A stretch of DNA of 40,138 nucleotides, taken from assembly GCA_009782955.1 (NCBI GenBank), contig WRIB01000023.1, forward strand, positions 1 through 40,138, in the 5' to 3' direction. Positions 1 to 7,715 of this stretch are shown here, piece after piece. The notes beneath the pieces were generated by a model. That model did no database searches. It was not told where the DNA came from and worked only from the letters and a program-made list of their open reading frames with translations. The stretch is from Treponema sp. GTDB taxonomy: Bacteria; Spirochaetota; Spirochaetia; Treponematales; Breznakiellaceae. Position 1 is the first letter of the stretch; the number at the start of each line of letters is the position of its first letter. The position numbers and the translations under genes are program-made.

Positions 1-1380
1 TGCACGCATAAGCGGTGTAAGGCCAATTGAGTTAGCATCATTTACATTGGCTCCGGCGGCAATGAGTAACTGTACTGTTTCAAAATCACCGGATTCTACC
101 CCAACAAGCATCGGGGTATAACCCTCTAACTTTTCCTTAACCTTAACATTGGCTCCGGCGTCCAGAAGGATTTTAACGGTAGAAGCACTTCCTTCTCTAG
201 CCGCCAAAAAGAGCGCTGTATAATTCTGTTTGGCAGCCAGGTTTACATTGGCTTTATGGGCAATCAGCAATTCAACCAGGGTGTCGTTACCGCGGGCTGC
301 GGCAACCATCAGCGCCGTTTGTCCTATATCGGCTTCGCGCTTGGCTGCAGCTTTTTTGCCTATTGAACTAAACAGATTGCCAATCATACTAATGCCGCCG
401 CCCTGAAAAAAGTTTGCTGTGCCAACCAGAACGTTCAAGCTGCCTCGTAAAGCTCCCCCTACACCGGCTTTTTTTGTATTTACTCTGGCAAGCTTGGGAA
501 CATCCGGCAGCTCAAGACCCTTAACCTGTACGTCAACCTTGGCGCCTGCTTCCAAAAGCAGTTTTGACGCAGCGGGTTCAGCCGCCATTGCGGCAAAAAT
601 AAGGGCGGATATGTTTTGCCCATCCACGGCATTAACATCAGCCTTGTTATCTATCAGGATTTTTACAATATTTGTTTCGTCAGCCAGAGCTGCGAACATA
701 AGCGGTGTTACTTTTTCGTTATTCTTTGCGTTTACATTGGCTCCGGCTCCTATAAGAAACCTGACAAGCTCTGCATTGCCGTCTATCGCTGCAAGCATCA
801 GAGCCGTTACTCCGTCAATGTCTCCGGCGTTTACATTGGCTTTGGCATCAACCAGAATGGCAACAATTTCATTGTACCCTTCACCCGCGGCAAGAAGCAG
901 CGGTGTTTCCCCAAATGAATCCTTTGCATTAACATTGGCCTTTGCTGCAATTAGACGGCGGACTACTTCTGTTTTGCCGGCTGCGGCAGCAAGAATAAGC
1001 GGCGTATCGCCCAGTTTATCTGCAGCGTTTACATTGGCTTTGGCTTCGATAAGCAGGTCTACAATAGCAAGGTGTCCCGCAACAGAAGCCGCCATCAGCG
1101 GGGTACTGTTATCTTTATCAGCGCCATTAACATTGGCCTTTCTTTCAATTAAAAGACGGACAAGATCCGTATGACCTTCCAGCGATGCAGCCATAAGAGC
1201 GGTATGACCCGTCTCGGGATCTTTACTGTCAACAGGTACTTTTTGATCTAGTAATGTCTGTACCTGCTGTACATTTCCATCCCCGGCAGCATCCAGTAAT
1301 TGCTGTTGGGGAGTTTGGGCGATAATCTGACCGCAGACCAATGCAAGACAGATTCCGGCTAGAAAGATTTTTTTGAACAT
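1..1380 (-). CDS. Ankyrin-repeat protein, secreted (3' part outside window)
   Basis: The frame is open from the ATG at 1380 to base 1, so the C-terminus is missing. A GGAGGAAAAGG ribosome site lies directly before the ATG. Residues 1-22 form a signal peptide (MFKKIFLAG, hydrophobic core, then a cleavage-type IIAQ). About twelve 33-residue ankyrin repeats follow, most ending in A(K/G)ANVNA and carrying TPLMxAA in the first helix. Roughly residues 285-348 break the solenoid with a non-ankyrin, glycine-rich stretch (GGALRGSLNVLVGTANFF). Ankyrin arrays bind protein partners. The signal peptide places this one in the periplasm or outside, partner unknown. The repeats are near-identical in DNA, so they can recombine and change in number. 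Confidence 0.9.
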   Translation of the reverse strand, partial: MFKKIFLAGICLALVCGQIIAQTPQQQLLDAAGDGNVQQVQTLLDQKVPVDSKDPETGHTALMAASLEGHTDLVRLLIERKANVNGADKDNSTPLMAASVAGHLAIVDLLIEAKANVNAADKLGDTPLILAAAAGKTEVVRRLIAAKANVNAKDSFGETPLLLAAGEGYNEIVAILVDAKANVNAGDIDGVTALMLAAIDGNAELVRFLIGAGANVNAKNNEKVTPLMFAALADETNIVKILIDNKADVNAVDGQNISALIFAAMAAEPAASKLLLEAGAKVDVQVKGLELPDVPKLARVNTKKAGVGGALRGSLNVLVGTANFFQGGGISMIGNLFSSIGKKAAAKREADIGQTALMVAAARGNDTLVELLIAHKANVNLAAKQNYTALFLAAREGSASTVKILLDAGANVKVKEKLEGYTPMLVGVESGDFETVQLLIAAGANVNDANSIGLTPLMRA

Positions 1381-1435
1381 CCTTTTCCTCCTACGATGTA
1401 AACATTTACGTACAATGCCCGTCGGCGTACTTAAA

Positions 1436-1490
1436 GTCCGCATCCTTGCGGATTTTTAGTCCTGGAGTTTTGCCAACAGCAAAACTCCAG
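1436..1490. terminator. Two adjacent hairpins in the ankyrin upstream region
   Basis: The first hairpin pairs TCCGCA (1437-1442) with TGCGGA (1447-1452), extended by A-T pairs, and runs into TTTTT on the + strand. The second is a perfect 12-bp stem, CTGGAGTTTTGC (1462-1473) with GCAAAACTCCAG (1479-1490), with a 5-base loop. No + strand gene reads into them. On the minus strand they lie about 240-290 bases after the transglycosylase stop and before the ankyrin gene. They could therefore end the operon read from 6903, although the T-tail on that strand is poor. Confidence 0.4.
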
Positions 1491-1613
1491 CAGCTTTAAT
1501 AGCAAAAGCGTCAATGGCGCAACAAAACCCATACAGGTTGTATTTTGGAAGGATATATAGAGTAGAAATAAATGCGTAGTATTGCCAGGTTATCAATAGA
1601 TTCTTGCATTGTT

Positions 1614-1624
1614 GGGGGGGGGGG
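1614..1624. repeat. G11 homopolymer, possible phase-variation tract
   Basis: This is the longest homopolymer I saw in the window. It lies between the transglycosylase stop and the ankyrin gene. Runs of this length slip during replication. In Treponema pallidum, G tracts upstream of surface-protein genes are known to vary in length and tune transcription. Whether this one lies in a promoter is not visible. Confidence 0.6.
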
Positions 1625-1727
1625 TAATTACTTGGTACATTCTTTTTGCCGGCGGAATTAACAGGTGTTGTAACATTGACAGATTTATAACATGCCATTG
1701 GAAAGAGCGTCAAGGGGACGCGTTGGT

Positions 1728-3971
1728 TTACTTGAATATGCTTTTTACCACATCGTGCATGGACATACCGTAATACAGATAACCGTAAGCAGCGGCGGCG
1801 GCTGTAACTTGTTTACCGTAGTTTCTGGTTTCTGCAACGGTAATTGTTTCTATAAAAATATCTTCCGGCAGGGATGGGACAGAACGGCGAAGACGGTTTA
1901 CACGGCCAGGGCCGTAGTTATATCCCAATAACGCCAGCATAGGGCTGCCCATGCTGTTGATCAAATCCTTCAGATAAAAAGCCCCCATGTGGGCGTTAAT
2001 TTCCGGATTGGTAAGATCGACATCTCCGTCTGCGGCATAGTCGGGGCCGCCGCGGTTTTTTATCATTGCCGCAACTGCCTTGCCCGTGGCGGGCATAATC
2101 TGAGTCAGTCCTACGGCTCCTGCATGGGAAGCAATTGCCGGTGTAAACGCACTTTCTGTTCGGATAAGTCCAAAGAACAGCGAAGGATGAATGCCGTTGT
2201 TACGTGCATTTCTTTCTATAAGTTCCGAAAATGGATTGGGATAGTACAGTTCCAAATCGGCTCGTTCCATTTCGTAGCCTTCTCTGCGCATAAATATCCC
2301 TGTTATCTGTATCGATTCAAGGTAACGCTCGGAAGATGCAAATGTTCCTGCCAGAACCCGCATTTCTCCTTTGGTATAACGCGGAGCATTTTCCCTTACA
2401 TAAGCCATGGCATAGGAAGAAGCGCCGTACTCAAAAAACTTATAGAAAAATTCCAGCTCGTCCCCATGGGGAAAAACTTCTTTTTTGGTACTTTGACTTT
2501 TTACCGGCACTACGGTTTTTCCCAAATAAGAAGCAGCCAGTGTCCGGTAATAAAACGAAGCGTTACTTTCTTCGTAGGCTATTGTGTAATAATCCCTGGC
2601 ATTCAAATTGCGGCCGGATATATAACCGAGAGACACAGCCCTGCCGGTAAGATAGGCATATCTGGCAATAATCGATCCGTCTTTTCCGTGACGGATAGAA
2701 GAAAAAACATCCGCTATGTCGCCCCATTTGTTCTGACCGGTAAGATAAACCGACAGTTTGTCCAGGATGTCGTAAAAATCATTGTCGTTATGCCATATAC
2801 CAGCATAGTTTCTGATCAATGCCGGCACAGTTTCGGGCTTTTCGGTAAATGCCGAATTAAGTACATACCAGATACAGGAATCTTTTTGGATATTATTCGG
2901 CGCCAGAGGTACTGCACGTGTAAAAAGTTCCCGTGCTTCTCCGTGTTTGTTCTGCTGGCGTCTTATTCTTCCTGCATAAAACAACAGGGTATAGCGAATG
3001 GTATTCAGTTCGGCGGCGCTGAATTGAATAGTATCGGATTGCCTGGATATCCCCTGATTAACAGGGCTGTTTTTTCCTGTTCGTATGGCGCTTTCCCAAT
3101 CGGTAAAAAGTTTAAATCCCTTTTCCTGGCTGGAAACAACATAGGAACGGCCAAGATCGCCAAGCAGGCTGGTATGGCGGAAAAACAGGGTAAGCTGGGA
3201 ACTCTGTACTCTGTCAAAATGCAGCAATGCTTCTGAATATTTTCTTGAATAAACGGCAAGTCTTCCCGCAGCAGCGATTTTTTCTGCATTGGGTAATGTA
3301 TATTCCTGTAAAGCCAGTAATTCTTCGTAAGCCCAGCGATACGCTCCGGTTACTTCCGAATCGAGCAGGAAAGGCCGCAGTTCTTTTACGGTAATAAGTC
3401 CCGGCTTTTCCTGCTTTACAGCGGCCAGCAGTAAAAAAGCTTTGTTCCACATGCGGAATTCTTCCGCCGCTTTATCCGAAGCCGTGTCCGAAGAAAACGG
3501 CGAATTATAAAGAGTAAGGATTTCCTTGTTGCGGTCCAGTACGTATAGTGCCGCCCCCTTAAGAGCAGTTAATTCTCCGGCAGGAGTTTTATTTTTTGCA
3601 ATTAAGGCAAGAATTCGTTTTGCCTGCTCTATGTCTTTTGATTCCGCCAGAGCCGGAATTAGTTTGCGGCATGCCTCACTTTTTACCTTGGGAATCGGAC
3701 TTCCCAGTGCTGCTTCAAAAAGACGCCTTGAACGCAGTTTATCTCCGGCAGACTCTACAAGCAAGCCGGCATAAAATGGGGCGGAAGGATCAAGTTTGAA
3801 CAGTTGATCCATATTGGATATATCCATTTCCAGAATAAAACCAATGTCACCCCGCCGAAGACTTTCCGCTACTGTTTTACCGGGAAATTCAGTTCTGCCC
3901 TTCGCTTCGCATGAAGTAAAAGCAAAGGTTAAAAAGAAAATGGTAAAAAGAATTTTCAGCGATCTTTTAAT
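1728..3971 (-). CDS. Soluble lytic transglycosylase (SLT), lipoprotein
   Basis: Cleaves peptidoglycan glycan strands to 1,6-anhydromuropeptides. About 440 N-terminal residues are helical and TPR-like, as in Slt70. The SLT domain is C-terminal, with the catalytic Glu in RTESAF (near residue 606), GLTQIMPATG and GYNYGPGRVNR. The signal peptide KRSLKILFTIFFLTFAFTSC has a lipobox-like end, so the mature protein is probably a lipoprotein. No ATG, GTG or TTG gives this N-terminus. The best start is ATT at 3971-3969, inside the TATTAA that ends the LysM gene upstream, implying termination-reinitiation. The ATG at 4232 would bury the signal peptide. It is last in the operon read from 6903. The SLT function is firm; the start is an inference. 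Confidence 0.85.
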   Translation of the reverse strand: MKRSLKILFTIFFLTFAFTSCEAKGRTEFPGKTVAESLRRGDIGFILEMDISNMDQLFKLDPSAPFYAGLLVESAGDKLRSRRLFEAALGSPIPKVKSEACRKLIPALAESKDIEQAKRILALIAKNKTPAGELTALKGAALYVLDRNKEILTLYNSPFSSDTASDKAAEEFRMWNKAFLLLAAVKQEKPGLITVKELRPFLLDSEVTGAYRWAYEELLALQEYTLPNAEKIAAAGRLAVYSRKYSEALLHFDRVQSSQLTLFFRHTSLLGDLGRSYVVSSQEKGFKLFTDWESAIRTGKNSPVNQGISRQSDTIQFSAAELNTIRYTLLFYAGRIRRQQNKHGEARELFTRAVPLAPNNIQKDSCIWYVLNSAFTEKPETVPALIRNYAGIWHNDNDFYDILDKLSVYLTGQNKWGDIADVFSSIRHGKDGSIIARYAYLTGRAVSLGYISGRNLNARDYYTIAYEESNASFYYRTLAASYLGKTVVPVKSQSTKKEVFPHGDELEFFYKFFEYGASSYAMAYVRENAPRYTKGEMRVLAGTFASSERYLESIQITGIFMRREGYEMERADLELYYPNPFSELIERNARNNGIHPSLFFGLIRTESAFTPAIASHAGAVGLTQIMPATGKAVAAMIKNRGGPDYAADGDVDLTNPEINAHMGAFYLKDLINSMGSPMLALLGYNYGPGRVNRLRRSVPSLPEDIFIETITVAETRNYGKQVTAAAAAYGYLYYGMSMHDVVKSIFK

Positions 3972-4845
3972 ATCTTGGAATAATATTAAGTTCCGTGCCG
4001 GATACAATAAGGGTTGGATTACGTATTCCGTTAGTCCGGACAATAAAAGAATAAAGACGGGGATTGCGATAAAATGCCTCCGAAATATCCCAAAGTGTAT
4101 CACCCATGCGAATCTTGTAGGCAATTCCTTCGGGAGGAATAAGTTGCGGTACACTATATGAGTATACAGGCTCCGTTGGCCGTTGTCTTGCTGGCGGCTG
4201 TGATTGCGGCAGCGGGGGGTTCTCGATAACAATTGGTTCCCTTTGTTCAGGCTGAGAGAACAGGGAAGGTTCCGTTATTGGAAATACCGCTTCATTTGTT
4301 AATGAAATTGCAGCCTTCTCGGCATTTTTGTTCCGGAACAGGAAAAACCACAATCCCAGGCAAAGCAATGTCAGCACAACACCGATTATAACAATCACAA
4401 GCCAGGGGAATTTACGATTTATGGCAATGGGTTCGGTTCTTCTTTTTTGCGGGGTTTCGGGCTCAGATTCAGACTCAAAGTCGAAATCTGAATATTCGTT
4501 TTTATCTTCCTCAAAGGATGCAAGGGATACGCTTAAGTGATGTTCATTCTCCGGATTTCCCAAATCAACGGTATCGGCCAAAATGGAACCGTCCTGCGAG
4601 GAACTTAAGGTCAATTCTATGGATGGTTCTCCCTTGGGTTTAGGAGAGAGATTATCCATTACAATACTGCCGATATACATGGCGTCGTCCATGGATTTTG
4701 TTAAACTTCTGAATAAATCAATTTGGACGCTTTTTTGGCTGTTATGAACTGTTGTAAGAACAAGGCGCTTTTTTTCGGTTGAGTTTTCTTCCATAATGGT
4801 ATAAAAAACTCCATTAGCCTGCTTTATGCCAATACTTCCTGCCAT
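3967..4845 (-). CDS. Membrane protein: DnaK-SBD-beta-like domain + TM + LysM
   Basis: 292 residues. Residues 4-110 align by eye with the beta-sandwich of the Hsp70 substrate-binding domain. SIGIKQANGVFYTI matches DnaK SLGIETMGGVMTTL, NSQKSVQI matches NQSAVTI, and NLSPKPKGEPSIELTL plus DGSI match GINPAPRGMPQIEVTF plus DGIL. There is no ATPase domain and no helical lid. An acidic linker follows, then one membrane helix (146-170), a proline-rich stretch and a C-terminal LysM (about 239-289, YKIRMGDTLWDIS) that should bind peptidoglycan. Topology is probably inside for the Hsp70-like part and periplasmic for LysM. AAGGAG lies 9 bases before the ATG. It sits 31 bases after the SGDEF gene and overlaps the transglycosylase start, so it may link an internal signal to wall cleavage. 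Domain calls are strong; the role is unknown. Confidence 0.85.
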   Translation of the reverse strand: MAGSIGIKQANGVFYTIMEENSTEKKRLVLTTVHNSQKSVQIDLFRSLTKSMDDAMYIGSIVMDNLSPKPKGEPSIELTLSSSQDGSILADTVDLGNPENEHHLSVSLASFEEDKNEYSDFDFESESEPETPQKRRTEPIAINRKFPWLVIVIIGVVLTLLCLGLWFFLFRNKNAEKAAISLTNEAVFPITEPSLFSQPEQREPIVIENPPLPQSQPPARQRPTEPVYSYSVPQLIPPEGIAYKIRMGDTLWDISEAFYRNPRLYSFIVRTNGIRNPTLIVSGTELNIIPRY

Positions 4846-4876
4846 TGGTTCAGCTCCTTAAAACATTTTATTGTTT

Positions 4877-5878
4877 TTATGATGAACTGTAAAGTTCCAC
4901 ACGGTTTCGGCCTTTTTCCTTGGCTTTTTTCAGGGCCATATCAGCGGTAAATTCAAGATCACGTACATTGTCTGCATCTGTAGGAGCTGCAGAAACACCC
5001 ATACTGGTTTTAATAAGCAATTCAACGAGTTCATTGGTATCAAGCCTGTTAAGCATTACCTTGTGTACAGAAATTTTTTCACGGATTTTATCTGCTACCG
5101 TAACAGCATCGCTTCCGCTTGTGTCGGGGAGCAGTATGGCGAATTCGTCTCCCGAAAGCCGGGCGGCAATATCTCCGGGGCGGCCCATGCTTTTCAGGAT
5201 TTCCGCTACTGCAATGATCACCTTGTCTCCCCCGGCCTGTCCGAAGCGTTCGTTTATTTCGTGGACTTTGTCCAGATCCATCATGACAAGAGACATTTTT
5301 CTGGTTCCCACGGCGCCGGTTTTAAAGCGATCCTTTATCGATTCTTCCAGAAAATTCCGGTTATAAAGACCGGTAAGTTCATCGGTTATGGCCCGGCGCC
5401 GCGCAGTTTCTCCCCACTGGACAAGGTCCTTCAGGTATTTTGAATTCTGGTTTAACCAGCCGTTTTGAACCGCCCCGATAGAGTTGAGCATCTTAATTCC
5501 CATCATGGGATGCTCAAAAATAATACGGTAAAAGTCTATTCCCTGAAGAACCATAAGTTCCGAATCTTCTTTTGCAGTAATCGTTGCCGATCGGGGTTCG
5601 TTTGCTATGATCGACATTTCACCAAAAAAAGCTCCGGGGGAAATGTCGAACATCCAGCGCTGAGTTCCGTCGGACTGTTTTTTACTGGCGGAAAGAGCGC
5701 CTGAAAGAAGGATAAACATATCCTGTCCCGTATCCCCTTCATTAAAAATAGCTTCTTTTTTCTTTAATAGATGACGTTCCATAAAAGCAAGTACTGCGAC
5801 AAATTCAAGTTCACTCATGGCAGAAAAGAACGGTGAATCTCTTAAGACCGGATTTTGGATAGGGGGAAGAAAATTCAT
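4877..5878 (-). CDS. Cyclic-nucleotide-binding + GGDEF-type (SGDEF) protein
   Basis: 333 residues. Residues 15-125 are a CRP-like cNMP-binding domain with a good phosphate-binding cassette (FGEMSIIANEPRSATI, Arg96). Residues about 160-330 are a diguanylate cyclase domain (TDELTGLYNRNF, MMDLDKVHEINERFG). The signature is SGDEF (242-246), with Ser for the first Gly. The inhibitory RxxD (RPGD, 233-236) is exactly five residues before it, so c-di-GMP feedback looks intact. There is no signal peptide, so it is cytoplasmic. The ATG overlaps the upstream gene by four bases (ATGA), so the pair is translationally coupled. SGDEF variants can be active; whether this one makes c-di-GMP is open. Confidence 0.88.
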   Translation of the reverse strand: MNFLPPIQNPVLRDSPFFSAMSELEFVAVLAFMERHLLKKKEAIFNEGDTGQDMFILLSGALSASKKQSDGTQRWMFDISPGAFFGEMSIIANEPRSATITAKEDSELMVLQGIDFYRIIFEHPMMGIKMLNSIGAVQNGWLNQNSKYLKDLVQWGETARRRAITDELTGLYNRNFLEESIKDRFKTGAVGTRKMSLVMMDLDKVHEINERFGQAGGDKVIIAVAEILKSMGRPGDIAARLSGDEFAILLPDTSGSDAVTVADKIREKISVHKVMLNRLDTNELVELLIKTSMGVSAAPTDADNVRDLEFTADMALKKAKEKGRNRVELYSSS

Positions 5879-6903
5879 GTATTTGCCTTCTCTGCTGACG
5901 GGCAGGTTTTAATTTCTGTATAATGAGCTATCCTGTGTCCTCCTCCCGATTTCCAGGTTTCCAGAAGCAGAGCATAAGTTTCCTGGAACAATGTTTCCCA
6001 GGTTGAACAGTCCGTGGGCCAGACTGACCATGCTATGGTACCGGTAAAGGAAAAAGGAGGTATGTCTCCCTGAGCTGGAACCGGTTCCATGGCTTCTATT
6101 GCCTTGCAAAGACCATTAACCAATTTTTCCGCCATGGGCATGGGGCATTTGTTAATCAAAAGACCTGTTTCATTACTCTTAAAGCGTATGGCCCATCCTC
6201 GATCCACTTTGCGGGTAAAAGATTTTAAGATCATCGCAATTCTGACCATGGCTTCGTCTCCTGCTTCGTGACTGCGGGAATCGACAAGTATCTTAAATCG
6301 ATCCGGCTTAAGCATAATCAAAGCCATTGGTTCTTCAAGAATACGGTTAATCTCGTCTGTTAAAAAGGTCTGCTTGTAAAGACCCGTACCGGGATCTTCG
6401 TAAGCTCTTCTATGAAGTTCGTTAACCCAGGAAAGATTCTCCAGCAATATGTTTTGCGTTGATTTGATCCTGCCGGTCATCATTAGAATGGAATTGAGGA
6501 GTATACGTGAAATAATGTGCGGTTCCTCGGCAACAAAATCATCCATGGAGAAACCTATGCCCGGAAACATTACCAATATTGAATCTTCTGTTGCCTCTGC
6601 ATTGGCATCGTACTCCGCTTTACGGGCAAAGTCAAAATCCCCGATTGTGTCGCCGGATGTATACTGTGCCAGCACATCATGTCCTCCGTCATCATGGGGT
6701 TTATAGACACGAATAGCTCCTTCCAAAAGCATATAAAATTGTTTGGCTTTTTGGCCTATGGAAAAAAGCTTGGCTTTTTTGCGCAAACTGATAATACAGG
6801 AATGATCTTTGATAAAGGTTATTTCCCGATCCAGAAGAGAATGAAAGAGTTCGGCTTTTTCGATCGGAGCGGGATCCAGAACCCGTTTTAGCATTTGTTC
6901 CAA
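5875..6903 (-). CDS. Degenerate cNMP-binding / GGDEF paralogue
   Basis: 342 residues with the same architecture as the gene downstream but decayed sites. The cNMP cassette region reads IGDFDFARKAEYDANAEATE and lacks the usual Arg-Ser-Ala. The GGDEF position reads FKSNET (241-246), so catalysis is not expected. PGTGLYKQTF keeps the GGDEF-domain entry motif. It is probably a regulatory partner or non-catalytic sensor for the second protein. TTG at 6903 is preferred because GAGAGG lies six bases before it; ATG at 6894 is the alternative. It is first in the four-gene operon with the SGDEF protein, the SBD-LysM protein and the transglycosylase. Confidence 0.82.
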   Translation of the reverse strand: MEQMLKRVLDPAPIEKAELFHSLLDREITFIKDHSCIISLRKKAKLFSIGQKAKQFYMLLEGAIRVYKPHDDGGHDVLAQYTSGDTIGDFDFARKAEYDANAEATEDSILVMFPGIGFSMDDFVAEEPHIISRILLNSILMMTGRIKSTQNILLENLSWVNELHRRAYEDPGTGLYKQTFLTDEINRILEEPMALIMLKPDRFKILVDSRSHEAGDEAMVRIAMILKSFTRKVDRGWAIRFKSNETGLLINKCPMPMAEKLVNGLCKAIEAMEPVPAQGDIPPFSFTGTIAWSVWPTDCSTWETLFQETYALLLETWKSGGGHRIAHYTEIKTCPSAEKANT

Positions 6904-6915
6904 TTAAGCCCTCTC

Positions 6916-6936
6916 TTGCAATTATATCTATTGCAA
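6916..6936 (-). promoter_or_regulatory. Operator-like inverted repeat over a -10 box
   Basis: TTGCAAT (6916-6922) and ATTGCAA (6930-6936) form a perfect 7-7-7 inverted repeat. On the minus strand it contains TATAAT (6926-6921), about 17 bases before the TTG start of the cNMP/GGDEF operon. This fits a repressor or CRP-like site. No good -35 box is visible. Confidence 0.4.
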
Positions 6937-7007
6937 CAGTTTTTTTCTACCAAGGTTTTTTAAACCTTCATTTTTTTGAAAATGGCTCTGCAGCAATAAC
7001 CCCTTCT

Positions 7008-7418
7008 TTACAGCAGTGTTTCTACACCTGCTTTATGGCATGCTGATTTTAACTTTCCGTTTAGCGTACCCAGGTTTGCTTTTTTACGAACTGCCAATTC
7101 CAGATACGAAGCTTCCAGGGAACCAAGCCCGTAAAGACCTGCCATGTCAAGGATATGTCCCGTATAATCATCTCCAAAGGAAGTTTCTGTACTGAAGTGG
7201 TACATGGATAATAGTCTATTTATCTCCAAAACATCGGCATGTTTCAGCCTGCCCCGCTTAAGGGCTGCAAGAAGCAGTTCCGTCATTTCTTCCCAAAACT
7301 GGACGGGCACAAATACTTCGTTATCGGCTATTTTTTTGAACAAATCCTTTACCATGTTGGATTTTTCATGGGGAAGGAAGAGGGCGGCGCAGAAGCTGCA
7401 ATCCAGAACGTAATTCAT
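7008..7418 (-). CDS. PIN-domain (VapC-like) toxin with altered acidic residues
   Basis: 136 residues with a PIN fold. The first acidic residue is Asp6 (NYVLDCSF) and the second Glu43/44 (FWEEMTELL). The usual YDAxYLxLA motif reads LEASYLELA, so Asp is replaced by Glu102. The final TLDxxL reads TLNGKL, with Asn120 for Asp. PIN toxins are Mg-dependent RNases and often cut tRNA or rRNA. Here one ligand is lost and one changed, so activity may be reduced. It lies 26 bases after the antitoxin gene 7445-7654, the usual order for such pairs. No clear ribosome site is visible, so it may depend on antitoxin translation. Confidence 0.8.
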   Translation of the reverse strand: MNYVLDCSFCAALFLPHEKSNMVKDLFKKIADNEVFVPVQFWEEMTELLLAALKRGRLKHADVLEINRLLSMYHFSTETSFGDDYTGHILDMAGLYGLGSLEASYLELAVRKKANLGTLNGKLKSACHKAGVETLL

Positions 7419-7444
7419 GTATATTTAACCGGGCATGACCACTT

Positions 7445-7654
7445 TTAATGGTTATACGAAGATTCTCCTCCTGTAAGTGTCTGGTAACTGAAGAGTCGTT
7501 CTATAATTTCTGCTCTGGAAAGAGTATCTTCCCGGACAGGAGTAATTCGGGCTATAGGTTTCCCATGGTGGAGTATAAAATACTCGTTTCCTTTTATTAC
7601 TTCTTCTATCATCTCATTAAAATAGCTTTTTGCACTGTCTATATTGATATTCAT
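7445..7654 (-). CDS. Phd/YefM-type antitoxin
   Basis: 69 residues. MNINIDSAKSYFNEMIEEV followed by FILHHGKPIARITPV is the classic Phd/YefM N-terminal DNA-binding fold, with the short C-terminal tail that normally wraps the toxin. It is cotranscribed with the PIN toxin downstream. The combination of a Phd-type antitoxin with a PIN toxin is common. It probably represses its own promoter, which lies in the 61 bases shared with the divergent symporter gene. Confidence 0.85.
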   Translation of the reverse strand: MNINIDSAKSYFNEMIEEVIKGNEYFILHHGKPIARITPVREDTLSRAEIIERLFSYQTLTGGESSYNH

Positions 7655-7680
7655 TGCCTTGTTTTAACAATTATGCCGTC

Positions 7681-7709
7681 TTGTCAGGAACTTTGCAATA
7701 AAGTATCAT
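7681..7709 (+). promoter_or_regulatory. Promoter of symporter gene, leaderless type
   Basis: TTGTCA (7681-7686), 17 bases, TATCAT (7704-7709), then only six bases to the ATG at 7716. Transcription would start at or next to the start codon, and no Shine-Dalgarno sequence is present. Confidence 0.6.
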
Positions 7710-7715
7710 TTACCA

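Larger units (their letters stand above)
1381..1727. other. Gene-poor region with an 11-G homopolymer
   Basis: There is no convincing gene in these 347 bases. They hold the ankyrin ribosome site, the two hairpins at 1436-1490 and an uninterrupted run of 11 G at 1614-1624 (C on the ankyrin coding strand), about 234 bases before the ankyrin ATG. A minus-strand open frame (1456-1713) spans the tract but has no ribosome site or recognisable protein. Confidence 0.6.

Noticed and set aside
419-1174. 251-codon open frame on the + strand opposite the ankyrin gene
   Set aside because: It is a shadow of the repeated ankyrin codons; its own repeats mirror the 33-residue period, and there is no ribosome site.
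1456-1713. 85-codon minus-strand frame across the G11 tract
   Set aside because: No ribosome site, no recognisable protein, and it contains the perfect 12-bp hairpin; kept only as part of the gene-poor region.
1989-3236. 415-codon + strand frame
   Set aside because: It lies wholly antisense to the transglycosylase gene and has Cys- and His-rich, non-protein-like composition.
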